NCBI RefSeq assembly: GCF_009730915.1
Contig: NC_052486.1
Span: 23,031,589 to 23,095,588 of the forward strand
Reading direction: 5' to 3'
Source of the DNA: Dioscorea cayenensis subsp. rotundata
Lineage: Eukaryota > Streptophyta > Magnoliopsida > Dioscoreales > Dioscoreaceae
Length of the DNA stretch: 64,000 nucleotides
Each line of letters opens with the position of its first letter. Position 1 is the first letter of the stretch. The notes beneath the pieces were generated by a model, which saw only the letters and a list, made by a program, of their open reading frames with translations, did not search any database and was not told where the DNA came from. This document shows positions 1-10,934 of the stretch, piece after piece. Made by a program: the position numbers and the translations under genes.

Positions 1-120
1 TGCATGATTTACTATAAATTTGCTATGTTGATCCAAATTATGGGTAAGTTAATTTGATGCTAAATTAAGAGCTGAAAGGAAAAAGTGCTGGCTTAATTTG
101 TGTCTTAAACTACTCCGCAT

Positions 121-352
121 AATGATGATTAAATCCAGACGGTAGCCTTCGCCCCCAGCTTGTTTTATTTTCTCTCTCTTCTTGTATTGCTTTTGCTCAC
201 TGTTCTCTTCATTCCTGGTGAGGATTCCAGTATGTTATTTACTTTCAGTCTTTTATTGTTCGTTGTTCCCTCTATGTTGTACTCCTTTGTTCTCATCTTT
301 TTAATAAATTGGTGGTTTATCCACTTTATTAAAAATAAATAAATAAATAAAA
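121..352 (+). mobile_element. 5'-truncated LINE, 3' end only
   Basis: Pyrimidine-rich sequence that resembles the 3' untranslated ends of the LINEs at 5.1-5.8 kb and 8.1-14.8 kb, including a 'tggtgag' phrase. It ends in the family's stem-loop GTGG-TTTAT-CCAC at 312-324, followed by an A-rich (AAAT)n tail to about 352. No coding part is left. The left edge is approximate and no convincing target-site duplication was found. Confidence 0.6.
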
Positions 353-912
353 GGTGGGCACTTCATTCTACCCAGGGGAAACTAGGGAGGGTGAATTTTA
401 GTTATTATTTTTTTAATTATATATATATAAATTAATGCATATAATATATAAAATAATATTTTTTTTTTAAATATTTGTGAAAATTTATTGTTTAGACCTT
501 TAATATTTTATAAATAGTTATCTATAGTATTTTTTTTAGACAAAAGTTTATTGCTTGGCCAATTGGATGTTTTTTTTACAAATTAAAATATATGGTTTAA
601 AAATATAATAACAATATTATAATTTGAGAAAAATATATTTGTAAAATTTTATTGTTTAGCCTCTTGATATTTAATAATTAGTTAGATACTAACAAATTTT
701 TTTTTGCAAAAAATTATTGTTAGCGAACTTGATTTTAAAGAATTTAGTTTATACATTATTAACAAAAAATATATTTTTAGAAAAATATTTATGACAATCT
801 ATTATTTGCCTCTTTCACTTTTTTTACTCATCCTCTAAAAAAATTTTTTAGCTCTGCCCCTAATTGTACTTCTACCTCAACAGGGCTTGTTCACATTTTT
901 AAAATTATAATA
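353..912. other. AT-rich spacer, nothing recognised
   Basis: Very AT-rich sequence with long T and A runs. No coding potential or recognisable repeat boundary was seen. Confidence 0.5.
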
Positions 913-929
913 TCAAAAGTGTTAATAAT

Positions 930-973
930 GATAAAAAGTGGATAAACCACAGCTTTATTAAAAAGAAACAAAG
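930..973 (-). mobile_element. Micro-insertion of LINE 3' end with 17-bp TSD
   Basis: A 44-bp insert containing GTGGATAAACCAC, the reverse complement of the LINE 3' stem-loop. It is flanked by the identical 17-mer TCAAAAGTGTTAATAAT at 913-929 and 974-990. The whole insert matches the last bases of the family's 3' end, so it reads as a LINE insertion truncated almost to nothing. Confidence 0.8.
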
Positions 974-1401
974 TCAAAAGTGTTAATAATTGATATAAGT
1001 AACTTGTTCAACCAAAACTGTTGACTGTTATCTAATTGCAGAAAATGAGATAAATAGGATACAGTATATTCAGTTCAAATAAATTGATGCTTGCGACATT
1101 GCTCCCATCTTCTTAAAATTATTGCTAGAATGGCATTGTATTTATTCCTATGTGCTGCTTGGCGCAAATCAACAGAAGTAAGAATGACTTACAAGCGAAA
1201 ATGATCTGCCTTGCGAAAATGATGTTGCCAATGATCACGGACTCTTTCTTGCGTGTAACAACTTTGGCCTAATGATTTAATTGTATGAACAAGAATTAGT
1301 AATTTATATGGAAATCCACATACCACCTAAAATAGTTGATAATTAATTAATGTGGAAGTTGCTTTTTTCTGTAATGAAATATAAAGGTGAAGCCATAGTG
1401 A

Positions 1402-1500
1402 GCATTTCTGATGAGATCCTGAAACTCACTTTGGCTTGTGAAGACTGGGGATTCTTCCAGATTAGCATCTTTAACAAGATTCAAATTCTACCACATGATA
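1402..1500 (+). pseudogene. Relic of dioxygenase exon 1 end and intron 1 start
   Basis: Positions 1402-1460 match the end of exon 1 of gene B (the stretch before and including the CEDWGFFQ codons), with few differences. The homology continues about 40 bp into intron 1. The splice donor is changed from GT to AT at 1461-1462. Nothing upstream of the exon and none of exons 2-4 is found nearby, so this is an isolated dead fragment on the same strand as genes A and B. Confidence 0.8.
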
Positions 1501-1509
1501 AGTATTCTG

Positions 1510-1943
1510 TTATATGTATCTAGGAGATACTGTTACGTCCGGAGGGATAGTAGTGTGGTAATTTTTCGCTTAACCTCTCATGTAATGTAAACACACACTC
1601 AATCAAATATGCAAAAGAAAGGAGACATATAAATTAGTTACCCAGTTCGGCACAACCTGTCTATGTCTAGGGCCGAGCCCAGAAAGAATAATCCATTAAA
1701 AAAGGGAAAGAAAGAATAGTACAACACCTACTCTCACTCACACAATAACAAAGAATAACCCTTTCGAAATTGCCAGACCACTCTCTTCGACTCATACACT
1801 TGGGTCTCTCACTCATGGCACATTCTAAATTTCAAGGCAGGGTCTTTTATATAGACATTTCCATGTCCTAGGTATAACGGCTCCTTTTTAGAATCTCCGT
1901 GGCACTTATTACCTATTTGTAAAAACCCTTGTAAGATTCCACG
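1510..1943. other. Spacer, possibly an LTR relic
   Basis: No gene. The block around 1630-1690 ('acccagttcggcacaacctg...') looks like the end of a copia-type LTR by general resemblance only. No matching second LTR or clear boundaries were found. Confidence 0.25.
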
Positions 1944-1950
1944 TTCTATG

Positions 1951-2680
1951 GTTTTTTTTTTTAATAAAGTGGATAAACCACATTTATTAAGAAGTAGCAC
2001 AAACAGGAAACAAAACAGCAAAGCCTACAAAAAGATCCCCAACAGCGAGGTGTCCCACAGAGGCAGGAACAAGCAAAAACAACACAGAACAAAACAAAGT
2101 CCACTAGAGGTGGAACGTAATAGAAACAAACACGAACTGAAAGGACTGCCCCTAGAAGATAAAAGACAGCCCCTAGGAGATCAGTGGTGAAGGCACAATA
2201 AGATCTAGCTTGCGCTCCCCTCGAAACTCAGGAGCTACTCAGCTCACCCCTTCTAGGATATGCAAACTCCAGGCATCTCTTGACAGTCCGGGCTTACTCC
2301 TCCAGCTTTTGTCTTTTCTGCTCTGGAACTGCAAACACCCAAAGCAAGAACATATTAGAAACTTTAAAAATCACAGACATAGCAGTACCAAAGCAATCAT
2401 CAAAGATTCTTCTACACCTTTCAAGCCAAATATTCCAAAGTAAAGCCCTAGATTAAATGTCCCAGGTTTCCTTCATCCCCCCTCTTATCTTGCTCCTCCA
2501 AGGACCCCACAAGTCTGTAAGGGACACTGGAGGTTCTGCTGAAGCAAGGTTTCGACAGAAGTGATCCCAAATTTGGACTGCAAAAGAATAATGAATAAAC
2601 AGATGGTTCGCCGATTCAATATCATTGAAGCAAAGTAAGCATGTAGCAATTGGGAGTTTGTTGCATCTTCTTTTCGTCGA
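1951..2680 (-). mobile_element. 5'-truncated LINE with end of ORF2
   Basis: On the minus strand this carries the degenerate end of a LINE ORF2: the zinc-binding region (CFNDIES.NHLFIHYSFA..W) and then a WNIWLER-like segment shared with the LINEs at 5.2 and 14.4 kb. The 3' UTR and stem-loop (plus-strand GTGGATAAACCAC at about 1969-1981) follow, with an oligo-T tail at the left edge. TTCTATG at 1944-1950 and 2681-2687 is the likely target-site duplication. Confidence 0.75.
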
Positions 2681-2687
2681 TTCTATG

Positions 2688-3244
2688 TTTTTTCAAAAAG
2701 CTAAATTCAAACTTCAAACTTTTGCAATGAAATCCTAAATCCAATTCTCTTTATTACTGTATCCTCTTTCAAATTACCTTAATCCAATTTTCACACTAAA
2801 GTCCTCAAACTAGCACAACGATACACTCATAATTGAAACAAGCATGACAAACGATCTTTGGTCTCTCCTTGTTGTTTGTCATAGGTAAATATTAAGTTTT
2901 CTTCAAGACCTTAGGAATGATGATTAAATAATATTGACAAGTATTAGTACTTTATTAAATAAATGCTATGTTGAATAACACTTCTTGTAGGTTTGTTAAG
3001 CAAGACAAGCAATTAATAGAATTTAGGTGGGGGGAACATTAATTGGGCTGTGTCATTCTTTTAGATGCCGAGTTTCTTGATGCATCATGGAAGTTATTGT
3101 GGCACATCATAGATCACATAATTTCTGCCGTGTAAACTACTTAATATGAAGAAGATATGACACATGACATGGATGCTTGATACGTAAGAATTAAAAGTGT
3201 TTGCTATTAATTAGAATACGTTAAACAAGTGTGACATATATATT
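2688..3244. other. Spacer, nothing recognised
   Basis: AT-rich sequence without a supported gene, RNA or repeat boundary. Confidence 0.5.
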
Positions 3245-3255
3245 CTGCTGATATA

Positions 3256-3297
3256 TATATATATATATATTTCCGAAGTGGATAAACCACACTGACA
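3256..3297 (-). mobile_element. Micro-insertion of LINE 3' end with 11-bp TSD
   Basis: A 42-bp insert of TA repeat plus GTGGATAAACCAC, flanked by CTGCTGATATA at 3245-3255 and 3298-3308. It is the same family signature as at 930-973. The TA repeat blurs the left boundary by a few bases. Confidence 0.7.
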
Positions 3298-3308
3298 CTG
3301 CTGATATA

Positions 3309-4675
3309 GCTTTTCAAGAGGATTATGACAGCATCAATGACATCAATATTTGTATTTGTTTGTGCAAGCTATATATCCATCACTGATGGAAGAAGAAAAA
3401 TTGCCCACCACTTCGATTGTCACCTTGTTGTTTAATTGTAGGAAGTCATCATAAGTACAATTGACTTTGTGAACGGAGAAGATTAGAGAGAGAGAAAGAA
3501 CAAGACCCCTATACACCTTTATTGAATTGGAACACACAAAAATATATAGGCATCAATGATCAATCAATTCTTAGATGGACCATTGTAAGCAGGATAAGAA
3601 CAAGTCAAGAAATCAAATAATAAGAACACAAAATGTATATTATGTAATTTTTTTCTTTTAATAAATTTGTAATTTATTTATTTTATTTTAAAAAATAAAT
3701 GATATAATACTTATGGTTCCTAGTATTTAAAAAAAATAATTTATTCATTTTCTAATAATAATAATAATAATAATTATGGTTCCTAGTATTTTCAAAAAAT
3801 AAAAAAATGTTTAATTTCTAGTACTCTGAGCAGTCTTGTTTAATGGAACTATAAGCGGCTATCTAATAGCAAAAAATGACATTAAAAAAAGGGTGTTTGG
3901 TTTAATTTTGAGGTAATTGATTGTGATGAGATAAATAAAAGAAAAGAAAACTGTGGTAAAATAGTTATGACATCCTTAATGTAATAAATAATATTATGTA
4001 TAAAATAGAATAGTAGATTAAATTATAACTATTTTTAATTATAAAAATTTACACGTATACTTTATAATAAATAAATGATATTTGTGTAAAATAATGAGTT
4101 AACGAGTGAATGCTATAATTGCCAAAGTTACTTGGCTAAAGTGGTTAGCAGCATCAAAATAAGTCTCTTGTGTGGCACAGACACGCACTTGTCGCCTTTT
4201 AAAAAAAAAAAAATTAAATAAGATATTTTGGATATAATTTTTTCCATTATTATAATTAAATATTTAAATTAAATATTTAATTCAAATTATTATTCACGTC
4301 AACTATATCACATGATTTACTTTAAAAACCGTGTATTTTAATTATAATAAATTAACTATTTAAATAAATAAACGATATTAATTTCAATGATTATCATATT
4401 AAAAATTAATTATATATATATTTTTAAAGATTATATGAGTCTACCATATACTAGGGCAAATTAATCATTTTGCATGCAAAGAATCAATATTTCTCCCAAT
4501 TTTCCGATGATTATCTGCCTTCTCCAATCTGATTGATGCACACTCAAAGAAGGGTGTGCATGGCTTTAGCAATAAAACCATTCCACTTGCTGCAACCAAT
4601 CGCCCCAATGACATGCAACACATTGCTATTTACCACGCCATCTAAATAAATAAGAATGTAATTAATATATATATA
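3309..4675. other. AT-rich spacer, nothing recognised
   Basis: Long AT-rich stretch with short TA and ATA repeats (for example near 3760). The small open frame at 3343-3537 on the minus strand has no supporting features. Confidence 0.5.
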
Positions 4676-4990
4676 TTTGGAAAGACGACAAATGCCGTTC
4701 ACAAGGGGTTGTCAAAGGGATAGGTAGTTACAGTGCTGCATCGGTTATGGTGGCTTATAATTTCTAGAGATTTACCATGTGTGGCGGGTTAACACGCAGG
4801 ACAATGACACCCTGCTACGTGTGCTCAAAATGATATATCAGTGACCATAACCCCGTAATGATAAATTTTTCTGCTCTCCAATTTTTGAAGGATGGCAATA
4901 TGACTTTTCTCATAGAGGACCTAATAAAAAGTACTATATAGTATTCCTATGGTGTTGCATAATATTGCTATAGTCCTGTTTGCCATGGGA
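4676..4990. repeat. Interspersed repeat related to the one at 36.1 kb
   Basis: Shares scattered phrases with 36098-36270 ('gacaa', 'ttaNggtggctta', 'tagagattta') in the same order. This suggests a diverged copy of the same SINE-like repeat. No tRNA-like box is visible here. Confidence 0.3.
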
Positions 4991-5133
4991 TTAAACCCTT
5001 CAACTGCCACTCAAGCTCATATGTTTTTCCACTGTGTAAGGTAGTGTTTGGCAATGAGATTGTATGTTGCATGAAGTTTCCTAAATATGAACACTGAAAC
5101 ACTCAAAATGTACACAATCAAGGTACATACTCC

Positions 5134-5764
5134 GAGCGTATTTGGTCTTTCTTCAACCAATTACTTAATCTTCACTTGTATCTACCATCTGTTGTTAGTA
5201 TTTAAACTTTCTGGTTACGTTCATTAAATACTAATCAACAAATGTTGTGGGATTTAATCTCCAGAGCCATTGTTTGGAATATATGGTTGGAAAGAAACAT
5301 TCGTGTATTTCAATTACTTGCTCTACTATTTAATACTGTTATTATCAAAATTGCCCATATGCTTCTTTCTTGGTGCTCAACAATTTTAGATTCTCACCAG
5401 CAAACACTCAGTGAAGCTTCTGAGAGGATTAAGCGTTCCCTCAATTTCATGAGCACAAGAGTCACAACTGATACAAACGATGCAGACCCTACTATAGCTC
5501 AAGAGTGATCAGCTCCTTCAGACAGCTTTGACAGACCTGTGATTCCAGACAAATGTCTTCGCCGGTCTAGTTGTTTTTCCGTTCCCTCTTTGTTTCTTTT
5601 TTCTTTTTTCTTTTTTTCTGAGTGCCTCACTGCTGGTGAGAGACTTCAAATGTTATATACATTTAGCTTTGGTGCTTGTTTTCTTCTGTGTGTCAGTCTT
5701 GTCTTGTTTGTTCTGTTTCTAATAAAATAGTGGTTTATTCACTTTTATATATATAAAAAAAAAA
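5134..5764 (+). mobile_element. 5'-truncated LINE with end of ORF2
   Basis: Positions 5242-5508 encode the ORF2 C-terminus (AIVWNIWLERN, then KRSLNF), as in the LINEs at 14.4 kb and 62.2 kb. A T-rich 3' UTR with 'tggtgagagactt' follows, then the stem-loop variant GTGGTTTATTCAC near 5732-5744 and an A-tail to 5764. TACATACTCC at 5124-5133 and 5765-5774 is a 10-bp target-site duplication. Confidence 0.85.
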
Positions 5765-5774
5765 TACATACTCC

Positions 5775-6269
5775 AATGTTTTGTAAAGGGGATTATTTAT
5801 AGTTTTCTATATAATCTTTGGAAAGAGTTGTAACCTTTCAAAAGTAAAAATTCAAAAATATTGAGCCTCCTTTGTTTGGGTGTTGGGGTGCTTTAACAAA
5901 GCTGTGATTTAAAAAAAAATATTTCATGAATCATTATGATCCTCCATAAACCATTGCATCCTCTCCCTATACATTTTTATAAACTATTGTGTCTTTTCAT
6001 TTTTTTTTTAATTAATTTGAATTTTGTTGTTTATAAAATACATAACATGTGTGACTTCCATGCAAATCAGTACACAGTAGAAATATATAAAAACATAAGT
6101 GGCTTGCTCTAAGAATGAATGGAAGTTAGAAAAGTTAGACCGGCAATTTTTCAACTGTGTACTTTACTATACTGAGTCTGTAATATGTAACGTATGAGTA
6201 ATATTTAGTTGTGGTTTAACCAATTTTTTTTAAATAATATTTCGTTGAAAATGTGGAACCTTAGGTGAA
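5775..6269. other. Spacer upstream of the duplicated block
   Basis: AT-rich, no gene seen. It ends where the left arm of the inverted duplication starts. Confidence 0.45.
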
Positions 6270-6557
6270 GTACCAACAGTGCATGCAGTTCCCTGTACCT
6301 ATTAATAAGATGCTTACAAGTTACAAGTGTCATATTGATAATTTAAGCTAGCTAGAGGTGGGTTTAGGATTAATTATATTATTTTTTATTTATTTTTATA
6401 ACACGCATCAAGATATCATTGGAAAAATACACAAACTACATTGTCCATACTTCACCTAAATTGGCCTCAGCTAAAAGTGATTTGAGGCCTCAGCTAAAAA
6501 TGATTTGAGGCCTGACGGACTGAAAGATATTGAAGACCTTCTTAATTAAAGGAGAAA

Positions 6558-6567
6558 TTATATATAG
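6558..6567 (+). promoter_or_regulatory. TATA box of gene A
   Basis: TTATATATAG lies 81 bp upstream of the ATG at 6639. The same sequence and spacing occur in A'. Confidence 0.5.
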
Positions 6568-8068
6568 TAAGACGGTGGTGACAAGTTTTCTCTCAAGGTG
6601 CATTGTAGGTGGTCGATAGAACTTAATTTGGAGCGATCATGGTGGAAGCAGGAAATGATAATTGGAACCTCAAGAACACAGTAACAAGAACTCTTCCAGT
6701 GCCGAATGTTCAATCCATTGCCGATGCTTCAGATAACTGCACTGAGATCCCAGAGAAGTATGTTATACCTGAGATCAATGATAGTCTTGTTTTGAATGGT
6801 GCTGCTGCTGGTCCCAGTGACCTTCCAATCATAGATTTCAGTAGACTTTGTGAGCAATCTGAGGAAGAGATAGCGAAGCTCAGCTTGGCATGTGAAGACT
6901 GGGGATACTTTCTGGGGATATTCTAATTGCAGTAACTATTAGTTTTACATGGGTATACAAGTTTGTGTTAATTTCTCAACTTCTTAGATTAAGCTTTAAT
7001 TTTGGTTGAATTATATCAGGCATGCATGTAACAATACGTATATTGTTAGAAGGAAGATACTGATATGTGTTCATAAAGAAATAGAATTCAGTAGTCTAAA
7101 ACTGTTTTCTTGCAGCTCATTAACCATGGAGTTCCTGATGAAGTCATAGAGAATATGAAGGTTGCGATCATTGAGTTCTTTCGATTGCCTTTGGAGGAGA
7201 AGAAAGTATATGCAAAACAACCAAACACTGGATTTGAAGGCTATGCCCAAACCTTTGTCATCTCAGAGAAACCGAAAGTCGTGAGTGGGGAAAAGTACAT
7301 CCTTTCTACTAGAACAGTTGCTCGGAGGAACATGAAACTCTGGACCCAAAATCCACCCACATTCAAGTAAACTTCTTCAACTTATTATTTCTTCAAAATA
7401 AATATTTAGTATCTTTATATTATAATAAATTAAATTGCAGGGATGCATTGGATCAGTTTACTGAAGAAATTCAGAAAGTGGCAAACACTGTGTTTGAGTC
7501 AATAGGAAAGAGCTTGAAACTTGATAAATTCATTGACAATTTTAAGGATTGCCAGCAATCTGTAAGGATTAACTACTACCCTCCATGTCCTCATGCAAGC
7601 AATGTACTGGGAATACCCCCACACACTGATACTGTAGGCCTAACAGTGGTACTTCAAGTGAATGAAGTTCATGGATTGCAGATTAAAAAGAATGGTGTTT
7701 GGCTTCCAATCAATCCACTCCCTGGTGCTCTCATTGTCAACAGTGGAGATATCATTGAGGTAAAATTTAACTCTCAACTAACAACATTGCATTTATTCAT
7801 TTGCTAATAACAGCTAAATAGATATACTGATTTCTTACTCTACTCTGACAGATAATGAGCAATGGGAAATACAAGAGCCTTGAACACAGGGCTGTTGTAA
7901 ATTCAGAGCAAGAACGCTTTTCGATTGCCACATTTCATGGCCCGAGGGCTGATGCACAGATAGGCCCACTTCCGGCAGAGACACCCGCAAAGAGTGAAGC
8001 ATTTTACTATAAGACTGTTAGCTTCCAGGATTATTCTAGGATGGTCTTTGCTCATAAAGATGATGGGA

Positions 8069-8082
8069 AAAACATCTTGGAT
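8069..8082 (+). repeat. Left target-site duplication of the LINE
   Basis: AAAACATCTTGGAT, repeated at 14813-14826. In the empty copy (A') the sequence occurs once. Confidence 0.9.
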
Positions 8083-8148
8083 GCCAAGGTCATGATCTCG
8101 TAGTTCTCTCGGTGAGGAGATGAACGGTGAACAGTAACCTCTCCCTAG

Positions 8149-10917
8149 ATGAGATTTCTCGGAAGCTCTCGTGAAGGTCATGACGGCGCCAGTGATAACT
8201 CAGGTGGTTTCCGACACCCCCGCGGCGGGGCTCGTGGAGGTTTTCGTGGTAATCCTAGAAGACATCCTGGCTCTTTCTCCCCCTTCTCCAGGCCTTCTCA
8301 TCCTCCTTCTCAACTTAAACCGGACACCAAAGCTTCTCCGGTGAGGGAGGGAGTCTCCTTCGCTGAAGTGGTTCGCTCTCCACCATCTTCTGAGATCAGC
8401 CTCCCTACAAATCAACCTACTTTTGAAACTGCCGTCAGCTCGGGACTCCGGTGAAATCTGCAAAAAGTGCTTAAGACCAGGGCATAAGATAGAAGAATGC
8501 AGACATCAGCTCACATGTAAGAGATGCTCTGGTGTTGGACACTTCGCGATCCGATGCCCTCTGCGCACCCCCCCTCATCGCCCAGACTCGAAGAAGGCTA
8601 GAGTGAGAACCAAACATCCTTCTTCGGATATTTCCTCTGAACTTAGGCCTCTCCTCCATGTGCCCGTTCGAACCTCTTCTGCTTCTCTTCGAGTATCCCT
8701 TCCCATCACTGAAGCCATTCTTAAATCCAAAGAGGACCTCAAAAAAATGGTGATACTTAGGGTTCTATCTGGTAATGCAAGTGTCCGGTCTCTCCACTCC
8801 TCTCTATCTCAATGCTTGGATACTGACCTTTGTGATCATATTACCCCTTTTAACAATGACTTTGTGCTCACCATGACCTCTGCTAGAGATGCTGCTTTGA
8901 TAGTTAAGAGAAGTCCAATTTCCCTGAACTCCTATCATGGGCCTTGCAAACTAAGCCTCTCCCATTGGACTGCCGAATTCGGGTCGCACGCAATTGCTGC
9001 GGGAAATTACAACCGGATTAGAATCTCAAATCTCCCTCTCCATTCATTTGGGCTCGGGATTCAATTGTTGATGTCCTCAGACCGATCGGGGACCTTATTT
9101 ATGTTCAAAAGAATGAGCACATTACTCTTGAGCATCTAAGAACACTGGTTAGACTAAAACCTTCGATCAGGTTCCCGTTGGAGGTCACGGTGGACGTCGG
9201 TGTTAGGAGCTTCTTAGTTAAGCTGGAAGACGATGGAGCTCATGTTATTCGCTCCAAGGTTGTACAAGGACCAGTAATTCAGGCCTCTTCCCAAAATAAT
9301 CAGAATTCTCATGTACCACCTCGCCGATCTTCGAACATTCCACCAGGCTCCCATTATCCACAGATCACTGATACTCAACCTCGTCGTTCTTCAGATCCAT
9401 TTCGCCGCAGCACTCATCAAATCTCAAAGGCTTCAAAAGGTAAAGAACCCATCTCTCAATCTCTCGTCGATGATATTCCTGGAGAGATCGTTGAGCGTAG
9501 CTCCGGTCTCGGCCACTCGACGAGGACTGACACCTACGGACATCACGGAGATCCCCTTCCTCCTGTTGATCGGCCGACGGCCGGAGACCCATTAACTCTT
9601 CCGGTTTCTCGTGGGAAAACCGAGGAAGTGGCCTTACTGTTGCCATGCAGTGGCAACGTAAAGGCTGGCCAATCCTCGGCCATTGATCTGCCTCGAGATG
9701 GGGAAGCTGAAATTATGTTTGGAACCTTGCATTCGTCCCTCCTGCCTCGAGATGGTATCTCCCAAGATTCCTGCATTATTTCAAATGCTGACCCCACTCG
9801 TAAACCTCCGATCATGTCTCGAGATAAGGTCTCATATGATCTATTCCCATCTCGAGATCAGGTTTCTGATCCCATTACTTTGATGAATATTGATATGATG
9901 CCTCGAGATAATCAACCTTCGATCATCTCCATCTCACCTCCCATCTTGGAGAGCTTGCCTCGAGATCCTCACAAACCTGTTATCCCTCCTGATGGTGACT
10001 TATTACCTCATGATAAGCACTCCCATAACAATGTACTTCCCTCATCTACCAAGGATCTCTTGTCTCATGATAAGCACCTTACTTCCATCAACTTGGATAT
10101 TACCAAATTAAACAAATCTACCCCTGATTCTGGATCAGGGAAGGTGTCTCACTCCTCTCCTAAGGACGATCTAACTGACTCCAACATGCAGGGGTTCTTA
10201 CCCTCACACCTGAAAATCCTCCCTCCATCAATTCCAATTCCAGATGGTTATAAATGGATTTTTGTTCATGGGGGTTGGACTTTGATTCCAATCATTAATT
10301 CTGATAAATTTTATTCTGAAGATCCTTTACCCCAGAACGATCCATCAGATGTCCCCTCTGATGAAGAACTTCTAGACTGGGGTGATGATGATGACATTCT
10401 TGATAATGATGTGGCAGATGATGACACTTTTCTTGAAGAAGGTAATTTTAATCATCTTGAGCATGATCTTCATTCGTCTGATGATATGGGCGATGCTCAA
10501 ATGATTGATACTGCTCCAAATCCTTTGACAGATATTCCTGACCACGAAGATACAAGAACCTTGGAAAATACTTCCTCACTTCAATCCATTGCACCTATGC
10601 AAATTCGAAGAAGTGATAGGCCCAAGAAACCTTCTGGACGCTGGAATGAAGAGGCAGGGTTTGTTTCTCTTCCTCCTCGATCCTCTAAGAAGAAAATACC
10701 TGAAGATCCAAGAGAAGGTACGCCTAATCCTACAAATTCAGTATTTTCTTCTTGGACTGATGCTCAACTCATTAAATTTAGCAATTCTTGTGGCATTAAA
10801 TTTCTTGGATCTCCTACTCATAAGTCAAAATGCCTAGATAAAATTCGTTCCCTTGAAAAGGAAAGAGCCTCCAATGACTCTAATCCTCCTAGATCTCCTT
10901 CGAGATCAAACACCTAG
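8149..10917 (+). pseudogene. LINE ORF1 (nucleic-acid-binding protein), frameshifted
   Basis: The N-terminus is rich in R and G (HPRGGARGGFRG), consistent with RNA binding. After a frame change near 8423-8454 come two CCHC zinc knuckles, CKKCLRPGHKIEEC and CKRCSGVGHFAIRC, at about 8468-8567. A second frame change near 9040-9140 leads into a long, low-complexity, acidic C-terminal part (9178-10917) with repeated 'PRD' and 'SHDK' phrases, a DWGDDDD acidic patch near 10376, and a conserved-looking end. It would package LINE RNA. It precedes ORF2 by 17 bases. The two breaks could be real decay or assembly error. Confidence 0.85.
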
Positions 10918-10934
10918 ACCTATTTTGTTTATTA

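Noticed and set aside
3343..3537. 64-residue minus-strand frame with a hydrophobic N-terminus
   Set aside because: Could pass for a secreted peptide, but it sits in AT-rich spacer, has no upstream promoter features and no known relative that I recognise.
8149..9815. Minus-strand frames with arginine-rich translations inside the LINE
   Set aside because: They are shadows of LINE ORF1 on the other strand; no motifs of their own.
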